This document shows, piece after piece, positions 45,493 through 55,197 of a stretch of DNA of 64,000 nucleotides. The stretch is from positions 7,241,072 to 7,305,071 of the forward strand of contig CM026566.1 in assembly GCA_015143295.1 (NCBI GenBank), written 5' to 3'. Each line of letters starts with the position of its first letter. Position 1 is the stretch's first letter. The notes beneath the pieces were generated by a model. That model was not told the DNA's origin, did not search any database, and saw only the letters and a list, made by a program, of their open reading frames with translations. Made by a program: the position numbers and the translations under genes. Source of the DNA: Tetracentron sinense (Eukaryota > Streptophyta > Magnoliopsida > Trochodendrales > Trochodendraceae).

Positions 45493-47650
45493 AATACAAT
45501 TCTAATTTTTCTTTTCTAGTCAACATAGTTAGTTCCAACTAACTTCTCATCCCTTAAAATTTCAGTTAGAGAGTGAAGGCCTGTCATGATCTAATCAAAT
45601 GACAAAATTAAAGACAATATTAGGGATCTATTAAATTCATTTAATACTATTAGATTATGAGTCTGTTTCTAATAGTATTTCCAATACAGGGAGAATTAAT
45701 TGGAATCGAATACCTAGTAACTGGCTTAATGTAATCCCACCTTTGGGCGCAATATCACAGCACCTTTAATAGGCAGATAGAATCTATCTTCTCCACTTTC
45801 ACAGATCTTATCATGTGAATCTTGGAGCATTCGATCTACTATCTGATCTATAAGGGATGTTATACTCACGCTTTGGAGTTATTGTATGACATCTCTTATT
45901 CATGTGCCCACCCACCATGAACCTAATAAACATCTAGTGAAAGCTCACGCTTTGGCGTTATTGCTCCCATTATTTGCTTATAAAGTTTTGACCATGCTTT
46001 CACACAGGTGAGAGGGATTGGGCCTGGCTTTGGCCTGTCAGCTTACTCACACTCCCCACTATAAGAGTACATAGTGTATGATAGAAGATCATAATACTTA
46101 GGGACTTATCCCCAGTCTTATATACACATGATATTTAGGCAATTATTTCAACAAAATAAAACATGAATAATTAGTAGTTTATATCATCTCATGATAAACT
46201 AAACAAGTATCATCTCAAGACATTAAACAACAATGATTATATGAGATTAATTGGTATGGGTCAAATAAAATAAAATGCATGAATGCAAGAGAATGAGGTA
46301 AGAATCAAGATCCTTCTCACAGCATCCTTCTCGCATTAAGGGGAACTTAGAGACTGCTTCTCTTGACCAAAAATAGCTCACCCTTGGCCAATGCATGATA
46401 CTAAATAAATGGCATTTGGGAAACCAGATTTCCATTCACCTTTTATCAGGGAAACCGAATGAATCTGTCCTTTACAAATTACCAAAAAACTACTACATAT
46501 TTTCCTCTAATGTGAATGCATGATAAACAATTTATCACAGTTATAAAATTGACCCATAACTATAATCTCATACAATTAAATGCAACATGGTGATTGAGTA
46601 TTTTTTATGATATTTTAAAAGATTAAAATAATGATAACAATTATCATTGAGCTCGAAAAATCTAGATCTCATATATATCAAACCAGAAAATAATAAAACA
46701 TTATATTTTCCAACAAACAATTTTAATAAAATTATTATTTTTAAAATCCGGATAGGATTTTCTTAACTTCCAATTCAAACTCTATGATCTTTTATTCTTT
46801 TCTTGAATGCAAGATCCTTTTATAAAGATTGGTTCTGATATTATTCAACATTGGTTCTGATATTATTCAAGATTAGAACGAAATCCAAGAGAATGAATGG
46901 GAGGAAAATTCTAAACCTGATCTCATCATATTATTTTATCAAGTCTCATTGGATAAAAATAATTATTTATTTATTTATTCATCTCATGAACAAATAAAAG
47001 AAAAGCTATGAGCTTAAATAAAGAAATAAAATTCATCTCATGAATTCTTTTATTTATTTAATTAACCTTTAAAAAAATGAAAAATAACTCCTTAACCATG
47101 AGCTCTGATACCACTTAAAGGGAATCCAAATAAAAAAATATGTGGAAAACTGGATCCCTAGGATCTTTACATCATAGAAAACATTTAATATTAACTACAT
47201 GATAGAAAAATATTACCTCGGTGATTGATGTTCTTTGGTGAAGCACAAAAACGATAAATCGTCAGAACTCTTTGTAGAGATTTCTTGAAGAAATACTCCA
47301 AACTCAATCCTCGCTCTTCGCTATCTCCGCGAAGCTTTCGAATATTTCCTTGGCTTTTGAAGAACAAAGAGATGAACGAGATTATAGAGTAGACTCTCTA
47401 GCTCACAAAAATCCTTAGGGTTCCAAACCCTAGATCACAAAAATCCTTATGCTCCACTATGTAGCTCACGAATATCCCTTGAGGGTGCTCCCCTTTTTCT
47501 CACGAAAATCCCGTGGGGATGCTCTCTTGTTGCTCACGAAATTCCTTTGGTGATGATTAATAATCCTCAACCTCCCACACAGTTTGGCTTGGGGAATATA
47601 TAGATGTGGATCTTATCCACATCTTGATCATTATCCTATAATGATAGTTA
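45493..47650 (-). repeat. Second version of Copia-2 gag start, leader, primer site and LTR (first part)
   Basis: Collinear with 31158-33315, offset 14,335: gag ATG at 45587, leader, primer site TGGTATCAGAGC (47102-47113), LTR from 47116. It is interrupted at 47650 by the chromovirus and resumes at 57578. Confidence 0.88.
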
Positions 47651-47948
47651 TGTCGCGACCCAAAACCCACCCTAGGAGTTAGAGTGAATCTTGGACGACT
47701 CAATCATGACTTACATGACTTGCTTGACAAACCAACCTGCAAAAACCACAGAGCATATACAATAGAAGACATTATAGCGGAAACATAACTATAAGACACA
47801 GCGGAAGTCTAACAAACCTCTAAGTATATACATATGGTCCAAGTTTATACAAAAAGTAACCAGAAGAAAGTGCGGACAGACCCGCCAAAATACATGGATA
47901 TAATCTCTCATCTCACCCACAGCTAATCCACTCAGAATCTACAACCAC

Positions 47949-48062
47949 CTAATGGTAACTCTCTACTGGAGGTTCCTCAAAAGGCTCCTCGACGTACTCC
48001 TCCTCCACCCATGGACTCGGAGCACAGATATCAAATGGAGCAGCTGCTCCGCCGTCACCTGC
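47949..48062 (-). other. Conserved micro-ORF in chromovirus LTR
   Basis: Minus strand after a possible 3' splice site (gtcggcag) reads AAAPFDICAPSPWVEEEY and continues acidic to TAG at 47951-47949. The solo LTR encodes the same peptide with about five amino-acid changes and about five silent changes, no indels. A hairpin GCTGAG..CTCAGC lies just upstream. The second LTR has the same at 55496-55609. Confidence 0.35.
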
Positions 48063-48407
48063 CGACATAAGAAGTACGGCTGAGCATGGAATACTCAGCG
48101 GGTACTAAGCACTAACCAGTAGTCATAGCATACAGATAGCATACATAAAGGAGGAAGCAAGTTGCATATATAGAACATGAACAATTCATATCATACAAGG
48201 AAGCAAAACAATTTATAATCATGCTTGTATTTCGTAGAAAGCCGATGAAACCTCTTGAAAACATCGTGCACTTGACTTGACTTGAAAATACCATTTCCGT
48301 GCTTGAAACTTGTTATGTTGTCTTATCTTGTCATATCATGCGTGTCATGTCATGTCATGCGTGTCATGCGAGTATCATGCTTGCTTGTTCATAATTTAAA
48401 CATGTTC

Positions 48408-48622
48408 ACATGCCTAGTTGCCGTTCATAGTCCGTCACAACTAGTACCCTATATGCAGATGGGTATGCCTAGTTGCCGTTCATAGCCCGTCGCAACTAGC
48501 ATCCATGCAGAATGTGAATGCCTAGTTGCCGTTCATAGCCCGTCGCAACTAGCATCCATGCAGAATGTGAATGCCTAGTTGCCGTTCATAGCCCGTCGCA
48601 ACTAGCATCCATGCAGAATGTG
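48408..48622. repeat. Tandem repeat, four 53-bp units, chromovirus 3' LTR
   Basis: Unit begins ATGCCTAGTTGCCGTTCATA and ends with 'catgcagaatgtga'. Three units are nearly identical and the first is divergent. Short 'tgctatgcgtgtca' repeats follow. The same array is in the other LTR at 55955-56169. Confidence 0.85.
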
Positions 48623-49628
48623 TGATGCTATGTTATGCGTGTCATGCCATGCTATGCTATGCGTGTCATGCGATGCTATGCATGTCATGCGAGGGGATGG
48701 GAGACCTTTTCCTATGCAATGCATGATTGTCTTGCCCTTGTCAAAAGCGAAGTGAAACATATCTTAGGATATGCCCCACCTCTACATCCCATACTCAAAA
48801 CATCGGTAAATCACGTCATTTCATGCGTGCTCGTGAGATCGTGTGCATACTTGCATTTGGAATTAAATATGGCAATTTGGGGTAATTCACAAAGCATAGC
48901 ATATAACAATTTAAGTGAGTAATAATCTACGCATTTTAAGAAATGTAAGAAACACACTATCATGAACCCTAACAAATTTCAAGAGCAATTAAGCATGAGT
49001 TCCCTTAATTTATCATTTATTTTGTTCACCTTGGCATTTCATCAAACATGAGGTGTGTTCATTATTCACTTAAACTTAGATCATGATTTCCTAGGTGGGT
49101 TATGCTCACATCACACTTGTATGTTCATTATTAATACAATGCCCTTTCCCATTCATTCATCATATCATCCACACGGCATCCATTCGCCAACATCCATCTT
49201 CATTCACCATTCATACCACCAATCTCATAACACATATATAAATGAAGGAAAACAAGAAGAAATAAAGGAAAAGGGAAGCTATAACTAGGAGGGTAGTAAG
49301 AAGTACCGACCTTGATCAAGTGAGGAAGAAATCCCCCTTTTCAAAAGGACCGTGAGTTGTTGCCCTAGCTTGAGGAGAGTGCCCCACACGAGCTTGAGCC
49401 GAGACTTGGAGAAAATAGACTTGAGGATGATCTAGGGTCTCAAACCCCTTTGATTTCTCTTCAAAATGGAAACCCTAGGTTTAGGAAAACCTTCTCCTTT
49501 CTCTCTATCTCTCAAAAGACTCTAAGGGTTGAGAATGAGCCCTAAAGGCTCGGGCAATCCTATATAAGAAAGGGTGTAACACCCGAATGCCGAAAATGCC
49601 CTTAGTGAAAATTCTGTAAAACGCGCGG

Positions 49629-49813
49629 ACCGAGCGATCGGTGGTCATGACCGATCGATCGGTTGCCTACCGAGCGATCGGTGTTTATGACCGATCGACC
49701 GGTCAAAAACTCACTCTCTGGAAAATTTCCCCATACAAACTTTCTGACCGCGCGATAGCTACCGATCGATCGGTTATGGACCGATCGATCGCTGACTGGA
49801 CCGAGCGATCGGT
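49629..49813 (-). promoter_or_regulatory. U3 box module, chromovirus 3' LTR (185 bp)
   Basis: Plus-strand boxes: ACCGAGCGATCGGT, ACCGATCGATCGGT, ACCGAGCGATCGGT, ACCGATCGACCGGT, spacer with 'ctctggaaaatttcccc' and 'atacaaact', degenerate ACCGCGCGATAGCT, ACCGATCGATCGGT, ACCGATCGATCGCT, ACCGAGCGATCGGT. In sense direction it lies about 60 bp upstream of the TATA box. Same length, box number, spacer and orientation as in Copia-1 LTRs. Confidence 0.8.
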
Positions 49814-50025
49814 TCTCTGTATGTCTGGACTGTTTTGACCATATCTTTTGACTCGCTTGTCGGATTTCGACGATTCAACTTGCGTTGGGTTCGTCTTTCG
49901 AAAACGCACATTTCTGACGTTTCGGAATTTTCGATTTCTCCCTTATTTATCAATTAGACTACAAAAATGGCCAATTAGCTACGAAGGTGCTATTCATTAA
50001 GGATGAAAAAGTCCGGGGTGCTACA

Positions 50026-50039
50026 TTCTCCCCCCCTTA
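50026..50039 (-). other. Chromovirus polypurine tract
   Basis: Minus strand TAAGGGGGGGAGAA immediately precedes the LTR start TGTAGCACCCC. Confidence 0.85.
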
Positions 50040-50117
50040 CAAAAATTTCGTCCCCGAAATTTGGACGATACATACATGCACAAAATCAAAACAAAATTAC
50101 AAGCCATATGCACAAGT

Positions 50118-53100
50118 CTATTCAAACAACTCGGGATACTTTGCTTTGACTTCGGCTTCACGCTCCCACGTGGCTTCTTCTCGGGCATGATGTTGCCATT
50201 GCACGAGAACCAAAGGGATTGTCTTGTTGCGAAGCACTTGATCTCTCCGATCCAATATGTGAATCGGCTTCTCAACCAACGTGAGATCTTCTCGAATTTC
50301 CAACGGCTCCAATTCTAGTACATGCGAAGGGTCCGCAATGTACTTCCGAAGCATAGACACGTGGAAAACGTTGTGAACCGCGGCCATGTGAGGTGGAAGA
50401 GCTACTCGATAAGCAACTTCACCAACCCGCGTGATAATCTCAAACGGTCCAACATAGCGAGGACTAAGCTTGCCTCTTTTGCCGAATCTCATAATCCCTT
50501 TGCTAGGAGATACTTTCACAAAGACTCGATCCCCTACTTGAAATTCCAAGTCCCTGCGGCGCGTGTCTGCATAGCTCTTTTGGCGATCTTGAGCGGCTTT
50601 CAACCGATCCCGGATGATCTTGACTATACTAGTAGTTTGCTCAATCAACTCCGGACCAAGTACTTTTCTTTCTCCTACCTCATCCCAATAGAGAGGAGAC
50701 CTACAACTTCGCCCATACAAGGCCTCAAATGGTGCCATTTGGATACTTGCCTGATAGCTGTTATTGTAGGCGAATTCAACCAAAGGCAAATGCTCTTCCC
50801 AACTGCCTCTGAAATCCATCATACAAGCCCGAAGCATGTCTTCAATGACTTGGTTCACTCTCTCGGTTTGTCCATCTGTCTGTGGATGAAAAGCGGTGCT
50901 GAAATCGAGTCGGGAACCCATAGCTTCCTGAAAGCTTTTCCAGAATCGTGATGTGAATCTTGGATCCCGATCCGACACAATACTGACAGGCACTCCGTGC
51001 AACCTCACCACTTCCTTGATGTACAAAGCAGCTAACTGACTAGAGTTGAAAGTAGTTCGGTAAGGCAAGAAGTGAGCGGACTTTGTCAAACGATCCACTA
51101 CTACCCATATCGCATCTGAACCCCTTGCCGTCTTTGGCAAGCCAACTATGAAATCCATGGATATGTTCTCCCATTTCCACTCGGGAATCGGAAGGGACTG
51201 TAATAGACCTGCGGGCCGCATGTGTTCTGCTTTCACCTGTTGGCACACCAAGCACCGTGCTACATATTCCGCAACCTCCCTCTTCATATTCCGCCACCAA
51301 AAGTGACTCTTGAGGTTCCGGTACATCTTCGTACCCCCTGGATGCACTGTGTACTTCGAACGGTGTGCTTCATCCAAAATCTCTCTTCGAAGGTCTGCAT
51401 TGGCTGGGACGCACAACCTTCCCTTGAATGTGATAGCACCCCGACTAGTGAGAGAAAAGTCTTCACTGCCCTTGGCAACTTCCTTGTCCCGGAAAGCCAA
51501 CAATTCCGCATCCATGGCTTGATACTCTTGGATCAAATCTATAATGTACGGCCGAACCGTAACATTTGCCAAGGTAGGACCACGGACAGAGTTATTCACA
51601 CTGATGTCCAGATTTGCCAAATCTTCTAGCAGCTTCCATTCTTGAACCAACATGTGTGCTAACAACCCCTGAGGTCTTCTACTCAAAGCATCAGCCACTA
51701 CATTTGCTTTACCCGGGTGGTATTGAATGGTACAATCATAGTCCTTCAGGAATTCCATCCAACGCCGTTGCCTTAGATTCAATTCCTTTTGGGAAAAGAG
51801 GTATTTGAGACTCTTGCGATCCGTATACACATAGAATTCCACCCCGTATAAGTAATGTCGCCAGATCTTGAGCGCAAACACGACAGCGGCAAGCTCTAAG
51901 TCGTGCGTGGGGTAATTCTTCTCATGCTCCTTCAATTGCCTCGATGCATAGGCAATGACCTTCTTGTGTTGCATAAGCACACATCCAAGTCCAACGTGTG
52001 AGGCATCACTGTACACCTCATACCCAAGAGGTCCAGATGGTACTGTAAGGACAGGAGCTGTAGTAAGCCTCTTCTTCAGTTCCGTGAAACTGATCTCACA
52101 CTTGTCGCTCCAAACAAACTTCGCATTCTTCCTTGTCAGGTGAGTAAGTGGTGCTGCAAGGCTAGAGAAACCCTCTACGAATCTCCTGTAGTAGCCTGCC
52201 AGCCCAAGAAAGCTGCGTATCTCAGTAACACTCTTGGGCCTCGCCCAACTCATAACAGCTTCTATCTTCTTCGGATCAACAGAGATGCCTTCCGCAGAAA
52301 CAACGTGGCCTAGGAATGCCACTTCTTCCAACCAAAACTCACACTTGCTAATTTTGGCGTATAGCTTGTGCTCTCTTAACATTTCCAATGCAAGGCGAAG
52401 GTCGCGTATGTGATCTTCCCGGTTCTGGGAATAGACCAAAATGTCATCAACAAATACAATCACGCACCGATCTAGGTATGGTCTGAACACCCGGTTCATC
52501 AAATCCATAAAGGCTGCCGGCGCGTTCGTGAGACCAAAAGGCATCACTAAGAACTCATAGTGCCCATATCGAGTCCTGAAAGCAGTTTTGGAAACATCTT
52601 CCACCTTAATCTTCAATTGGTGATAACCCGATCGAAGATCTATCTTTGAGAAAAATCTTGCTCCCTTCAACTGATCGAACAAGTCGTCAATCCTAGGCAA
52701 TGGATACCTATTCTTTATAGTGACTTTGTTCAGTTGCCGGTAATCGACACACATCCGCATCGAGCCATCTTTCTTCTTAACAAACAACACTGGGGCACCC
52801 CACGGTGAGACACTTGGTCGAATGAAGCCAAGGCTTTGTAATTCTTCCAACTGAGTCTTTAACTCTTTGAGTTCAATAGGGGCCATTCTATACGGAGCCC
52901 TGCAAACAGGAGCTGTGCCTGGTGCAAGCTCGATCATAAACTCAATCTCCCTGTCTGGAGGCAATCCCGGCAACTCCTCTGGAAATACATCCAGGAACTC
53001 ACTCACAACCGGAATAGTTGATGAGTCCTTTGCCTCGGGGTTAGCTACGCCCAACGTCGCAAAACGAGCAATGGATCTGCTTTTCAACCCGCGAAAGTGG

Positions 53101-53443
53101 AATGGTTTTCCTTCTACTGGCTTGAAGAGTACCATTTTCTCAAAGCAAGCTACATGCCCATGATGTGCTGCTAACCAATCCATTCCCAAAATAACATCAA
53201 AGTCTTGGAATCCAAGGACGATGAGATCAACCGCCAACTCGTGGCTTCCAACTTGGACCACACCATTTCTATACACTTTATCTGCCAATACTGTTTTGCC
53301 AAGAGGAGTCGAAATGGATAACTCCGGTTCCAGCTGACTTGGCTCCCCAGAAAAGCCTTCTGAAAAAATCGGCGAGACAAACGAATGAGTAGACCCGGTA
53401 TCAATCAACACTCGAGCCAAATACTCATTGACTAGTAGGGTTC
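50118..53443 (-). CDS. Chromovirus Pol: protease, RT, RNase H, integrase, chromodomain
   Basis: An open frame of about 1,107 codons to 50118 with no ATG near its start: 53443 is the inferred exon start (GAACCC, giving [11 protein letters not shown]). Protease [10 protein letters not shown] follows at once. RT has [10 protein letters not shown] and FVDDILVYS (about 52455-52429). RNase H has [21 protein letters not shown] and YTDRKSL. The integrase zinc region is [14 protein letters not shown]; its D-D-E lies in SMDFIVG (about 51160), SDRDPRF (50970) and GQTERVN (50863). A GPF-type module (YVGPFEII) follows. The last 60 residues ([36 protein letters not shown]) form a chromodomain-like tail as in the Tekay/Del clade, used to target chromatin. 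Probably expressed only after splicing to gag. Confidence 0.93.
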
Positions 53444-53587
53444 CTGAAATTTTAGCTAGTTACGTCAATTCAAGCCTCAACAGTGTATACACGTAAGTAA
53501 ATATATATATAGCATACCAACTACGTACACGAGGAATAAAACATAACACAACAATCACGAATAAGGAAAATAACTCCTAACGCGTAC
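53444..53587 (-). other. Putative 144-bp intron between gag and pol
   Basis: Donor CAAG|GTACGC at 53588/53587, acceptor TTTCAG|GAACCC at 53444/53443 (minus). Interior is AT-rich with a branch-like 'gctaaaat'. Removal joins codons to read [20 protein letters not shown], the uninterrupted sequence expected for this family. Unspliced RNA gives Gag-G-T-R-stop. The length is a multiple of three, but the in-frame TAG prevents read-through translation. Confidence 0.78.
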
Positions 53588-54836
53588 CTTGCACCACATC
53601 GTCAGATGCAAGTGCATCACCCTCTGTCAAGGCAAAAACTCGCCCCTGGTTCACCTGGCGAGACTGAGGTGTAGACCGGGTAGTCTGAGATGACGCCTGA
53701 TATGATCCTGCTGGGCGTGCTGGTGGCCTAATCCCCTGAGACTGGCCTGGTAAATGCCGGGTAGGGCAATCCCTGATCACGTGGCCCTGGCGACCACAGT
53801 GAAAACATCCACCCGATGCTCTTAGGCAATCCCCAGCTGGGTGCCGTCGGCCGCATGAAGGGCAGGCCTCGTGTGTGCGGGTAGGAGGGGCCTGAGGTGG
53901 AGCATATCTCGCCACCTGAGGTGCAACTGGCCATGGGGCCGGGAGAGCCTGAGGTCGAGGTGCCTGTGGCACGTACTGCCGTGGTGCTGGGGCCGTATAA
54001 GTCGGCCTCATCGGTGGTGCTGGCCATGTATACTGATAAGGGCCGGTACGATTCCGCCTCTCTGGAGGTGCTGAACTACTGGCTTGGCCTCTCGCCAACT
54101 CTCTCTTCTTAGACACTGCTTCAGAATTGGCCTCAACCAATAAGGCCTTATCCACTACTTCGGCGTAAGTGGCGTGCCTGAAAACTGACACTTTCTCCAT
54201 GATGACATCCTTGAGCCCTTGCTCAAACCTCCTCGCCTTCATTGCCTCGGTGGCAATCATGTGTGTCGCGAAGCGTGATAGCTCCGAGAACTTGGCCTCA
54301 TAAGCGGCCACAGACATCGAACCTTGCTCAAGGTTGATGAATTCTCTCTCTTTCTTTTCCCGAGCTCCAACCGGGAAATACTTCTTATAGAACGTGTCCT
54401 TAAACTCCTCCCAAGTCCAAGGTTGACCCTGCATGGTCAAGTCTCGTGTCCTCAATGCGGACAACCACCAATGGTGGGCTTCACCCTCTAGCATGAAAAC
54501 TGCCCATGCTACCCTATCCTCCTCAGTAGGCGAGAGGACCGCAAAAATCTTCTCCATCTGGAGGATCCACGCCTCTGCTGCGAGAGGGTCCACACTCCCA
54601 TGGAAGGATGGAGGCCTCAATCTCCTGAATGCCTCAACTCCAGCTGTACGATGTACTGGAGCTGCGGGCGGTGGAGTAGGTGCCGCTGATGCCGGTATAG
54701 TTTGCCGAGCCGCCAGGATGGCGAGTGTCTCAGCAATAGAGCCTAAGACCTGGGAGAGGTCCGGCTGCTCATCCTCATCTCTGGAAGAAGATGAAGCTCT
54801 GGTGTGTGGTCCACGACCCCGTGTGCCCCGCCTCAT
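53577..54836 (-). CDS. Chromovirus Gag, 419 aa (unspliced form)
   Basis: ATG at 54836, preceded by a short leader. The N-terminus is basic and Ser-rich (MRRGTRGRGPHTRASSSS). A retrotransposon Gag domain covers about residues 85-215 (RRLRPPSFHGSVDPLAAEAW, WWLSALRTRD, FKDTFYKKYFP, YEAKFSELSRFA). A Pro-rich linker follows, then zinc knuckle CFHCGRQGHVIRDC near residue 345, and the tail FALTEGDALASDDVVQG. The last three codons lie inside the intron. It makes the capsid of the intracellular particle and packages RNA. Confidence 0.92.
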   Translation of the reverse strand: MRRGTRGRGPHTRASSSSRDEDEQPDLSQVLGSIAETLAILAARQTIPASAAPTPPPAAPVHRTAGVEAFRRLRPPSFHGSVDPLAAEAWILQMEKIFAVLSPTEEDRVAWAVFMLEGEAHHWWLSALRTRDLTMQGQPWTWEEFKDTFYKKYFPVGAREKKEREFINLEQGSMSVAAYEAKFSELSRFATHMIATEAMKARRFEQGLKDVIMEKVSVFRHATYAEVVDKALLVEANSEAVSKKRELARGQASSSAPPERRNRTGPYQYTWPAPPMRPTYTAPAPRQYVPQAPRPQALPAPWPVAPQVARYAPPQAPPTRTHEACPSCGRRHPAGDCLRASGGCFHCGRQGHVIRDCPTRHLPGQSQGIRPPARPAGSYQASSQTTRSTPQSRQVNQGRVFALTEGDALASDDVVQGTR

Positions 54837-55181
54837 GACTAAAGTCCTGAGAACAATAGCACCACATGAGTCTCACTCGAAACTACAGTTTATTTCCATG
54901 TCATTTCACAATAATTCAATTTGTATTAGTTGTATAATACTAATATACATCACATCAAGTCATCAGAGTATTCTTCACATTATACTTATACTTTAGTGTT
55001 CTAGCGTACCTAGAACCCGTACTTGGTTAAAGCAACCATTTTAGACTAAGACTAAAGTTTAGTCTTAAACTTGGAACCAGACTCGTTCCCGACTCACTTC
55101 CTTCCTAACTTGTTTCCTAACATATGCTCTTGTCAAGCCGTGGTATAAGATTCTAAGTGACCCTAGAGACCTAAAGCCTAA
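54837..55181 (-). other. Chromovirus leader, no gene
   Basis: 345 bp between primer site and gag ATG, AT-rich, without coding content. Presumably holds packaging signals. Confidence 0.6.
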
Positions 55182-55193
55182 GCTTTGATACCA
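55182..55193 (-). other. Chromovirus primer binding site
   Basis: Minus strand TGGTATCAAAGC, four bases after the 5' LTR end, close to the initiator tRNA-Met complement. Confidence 0.8.
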
Positions 55194-55197
55194 CTTC

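Larger units (their letters stand above)
47651..50025 (-). repeat. Chromovirus 3' LTR, 2375 bp
   Basis: Plus strand TGTCGCGACCC to GGGTGCTACA. Contains the U3 box module (49629-49813), a TATA box read on minus at 49568-49561, the 53-bp tandem repeats and the micro-ORF. Related to the solo LTR at 5031-7569. Confidence 0.95.

Noticed and set aside
48635-48922. 95-codon frame in the chromovirus LTR (MRVMPCYAMRVMRCYACH)
   Set aside because: The N-terminus is a translation of 'tgctatgcgtgtca' repeats; no sign of coding constraint.
49641-49909. Open frames on both strands reading DRSV/ATDRSV repeats
   Set aside because: They are translations of the palindromic U3 boxes, not proteins.
53871-54996. 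Plus-strand frames opposite the chromovirus gag, including one of 187 codons
   Set aside because: They run antisense to a GC-rich gag with clear domain matches; no independent evidence.
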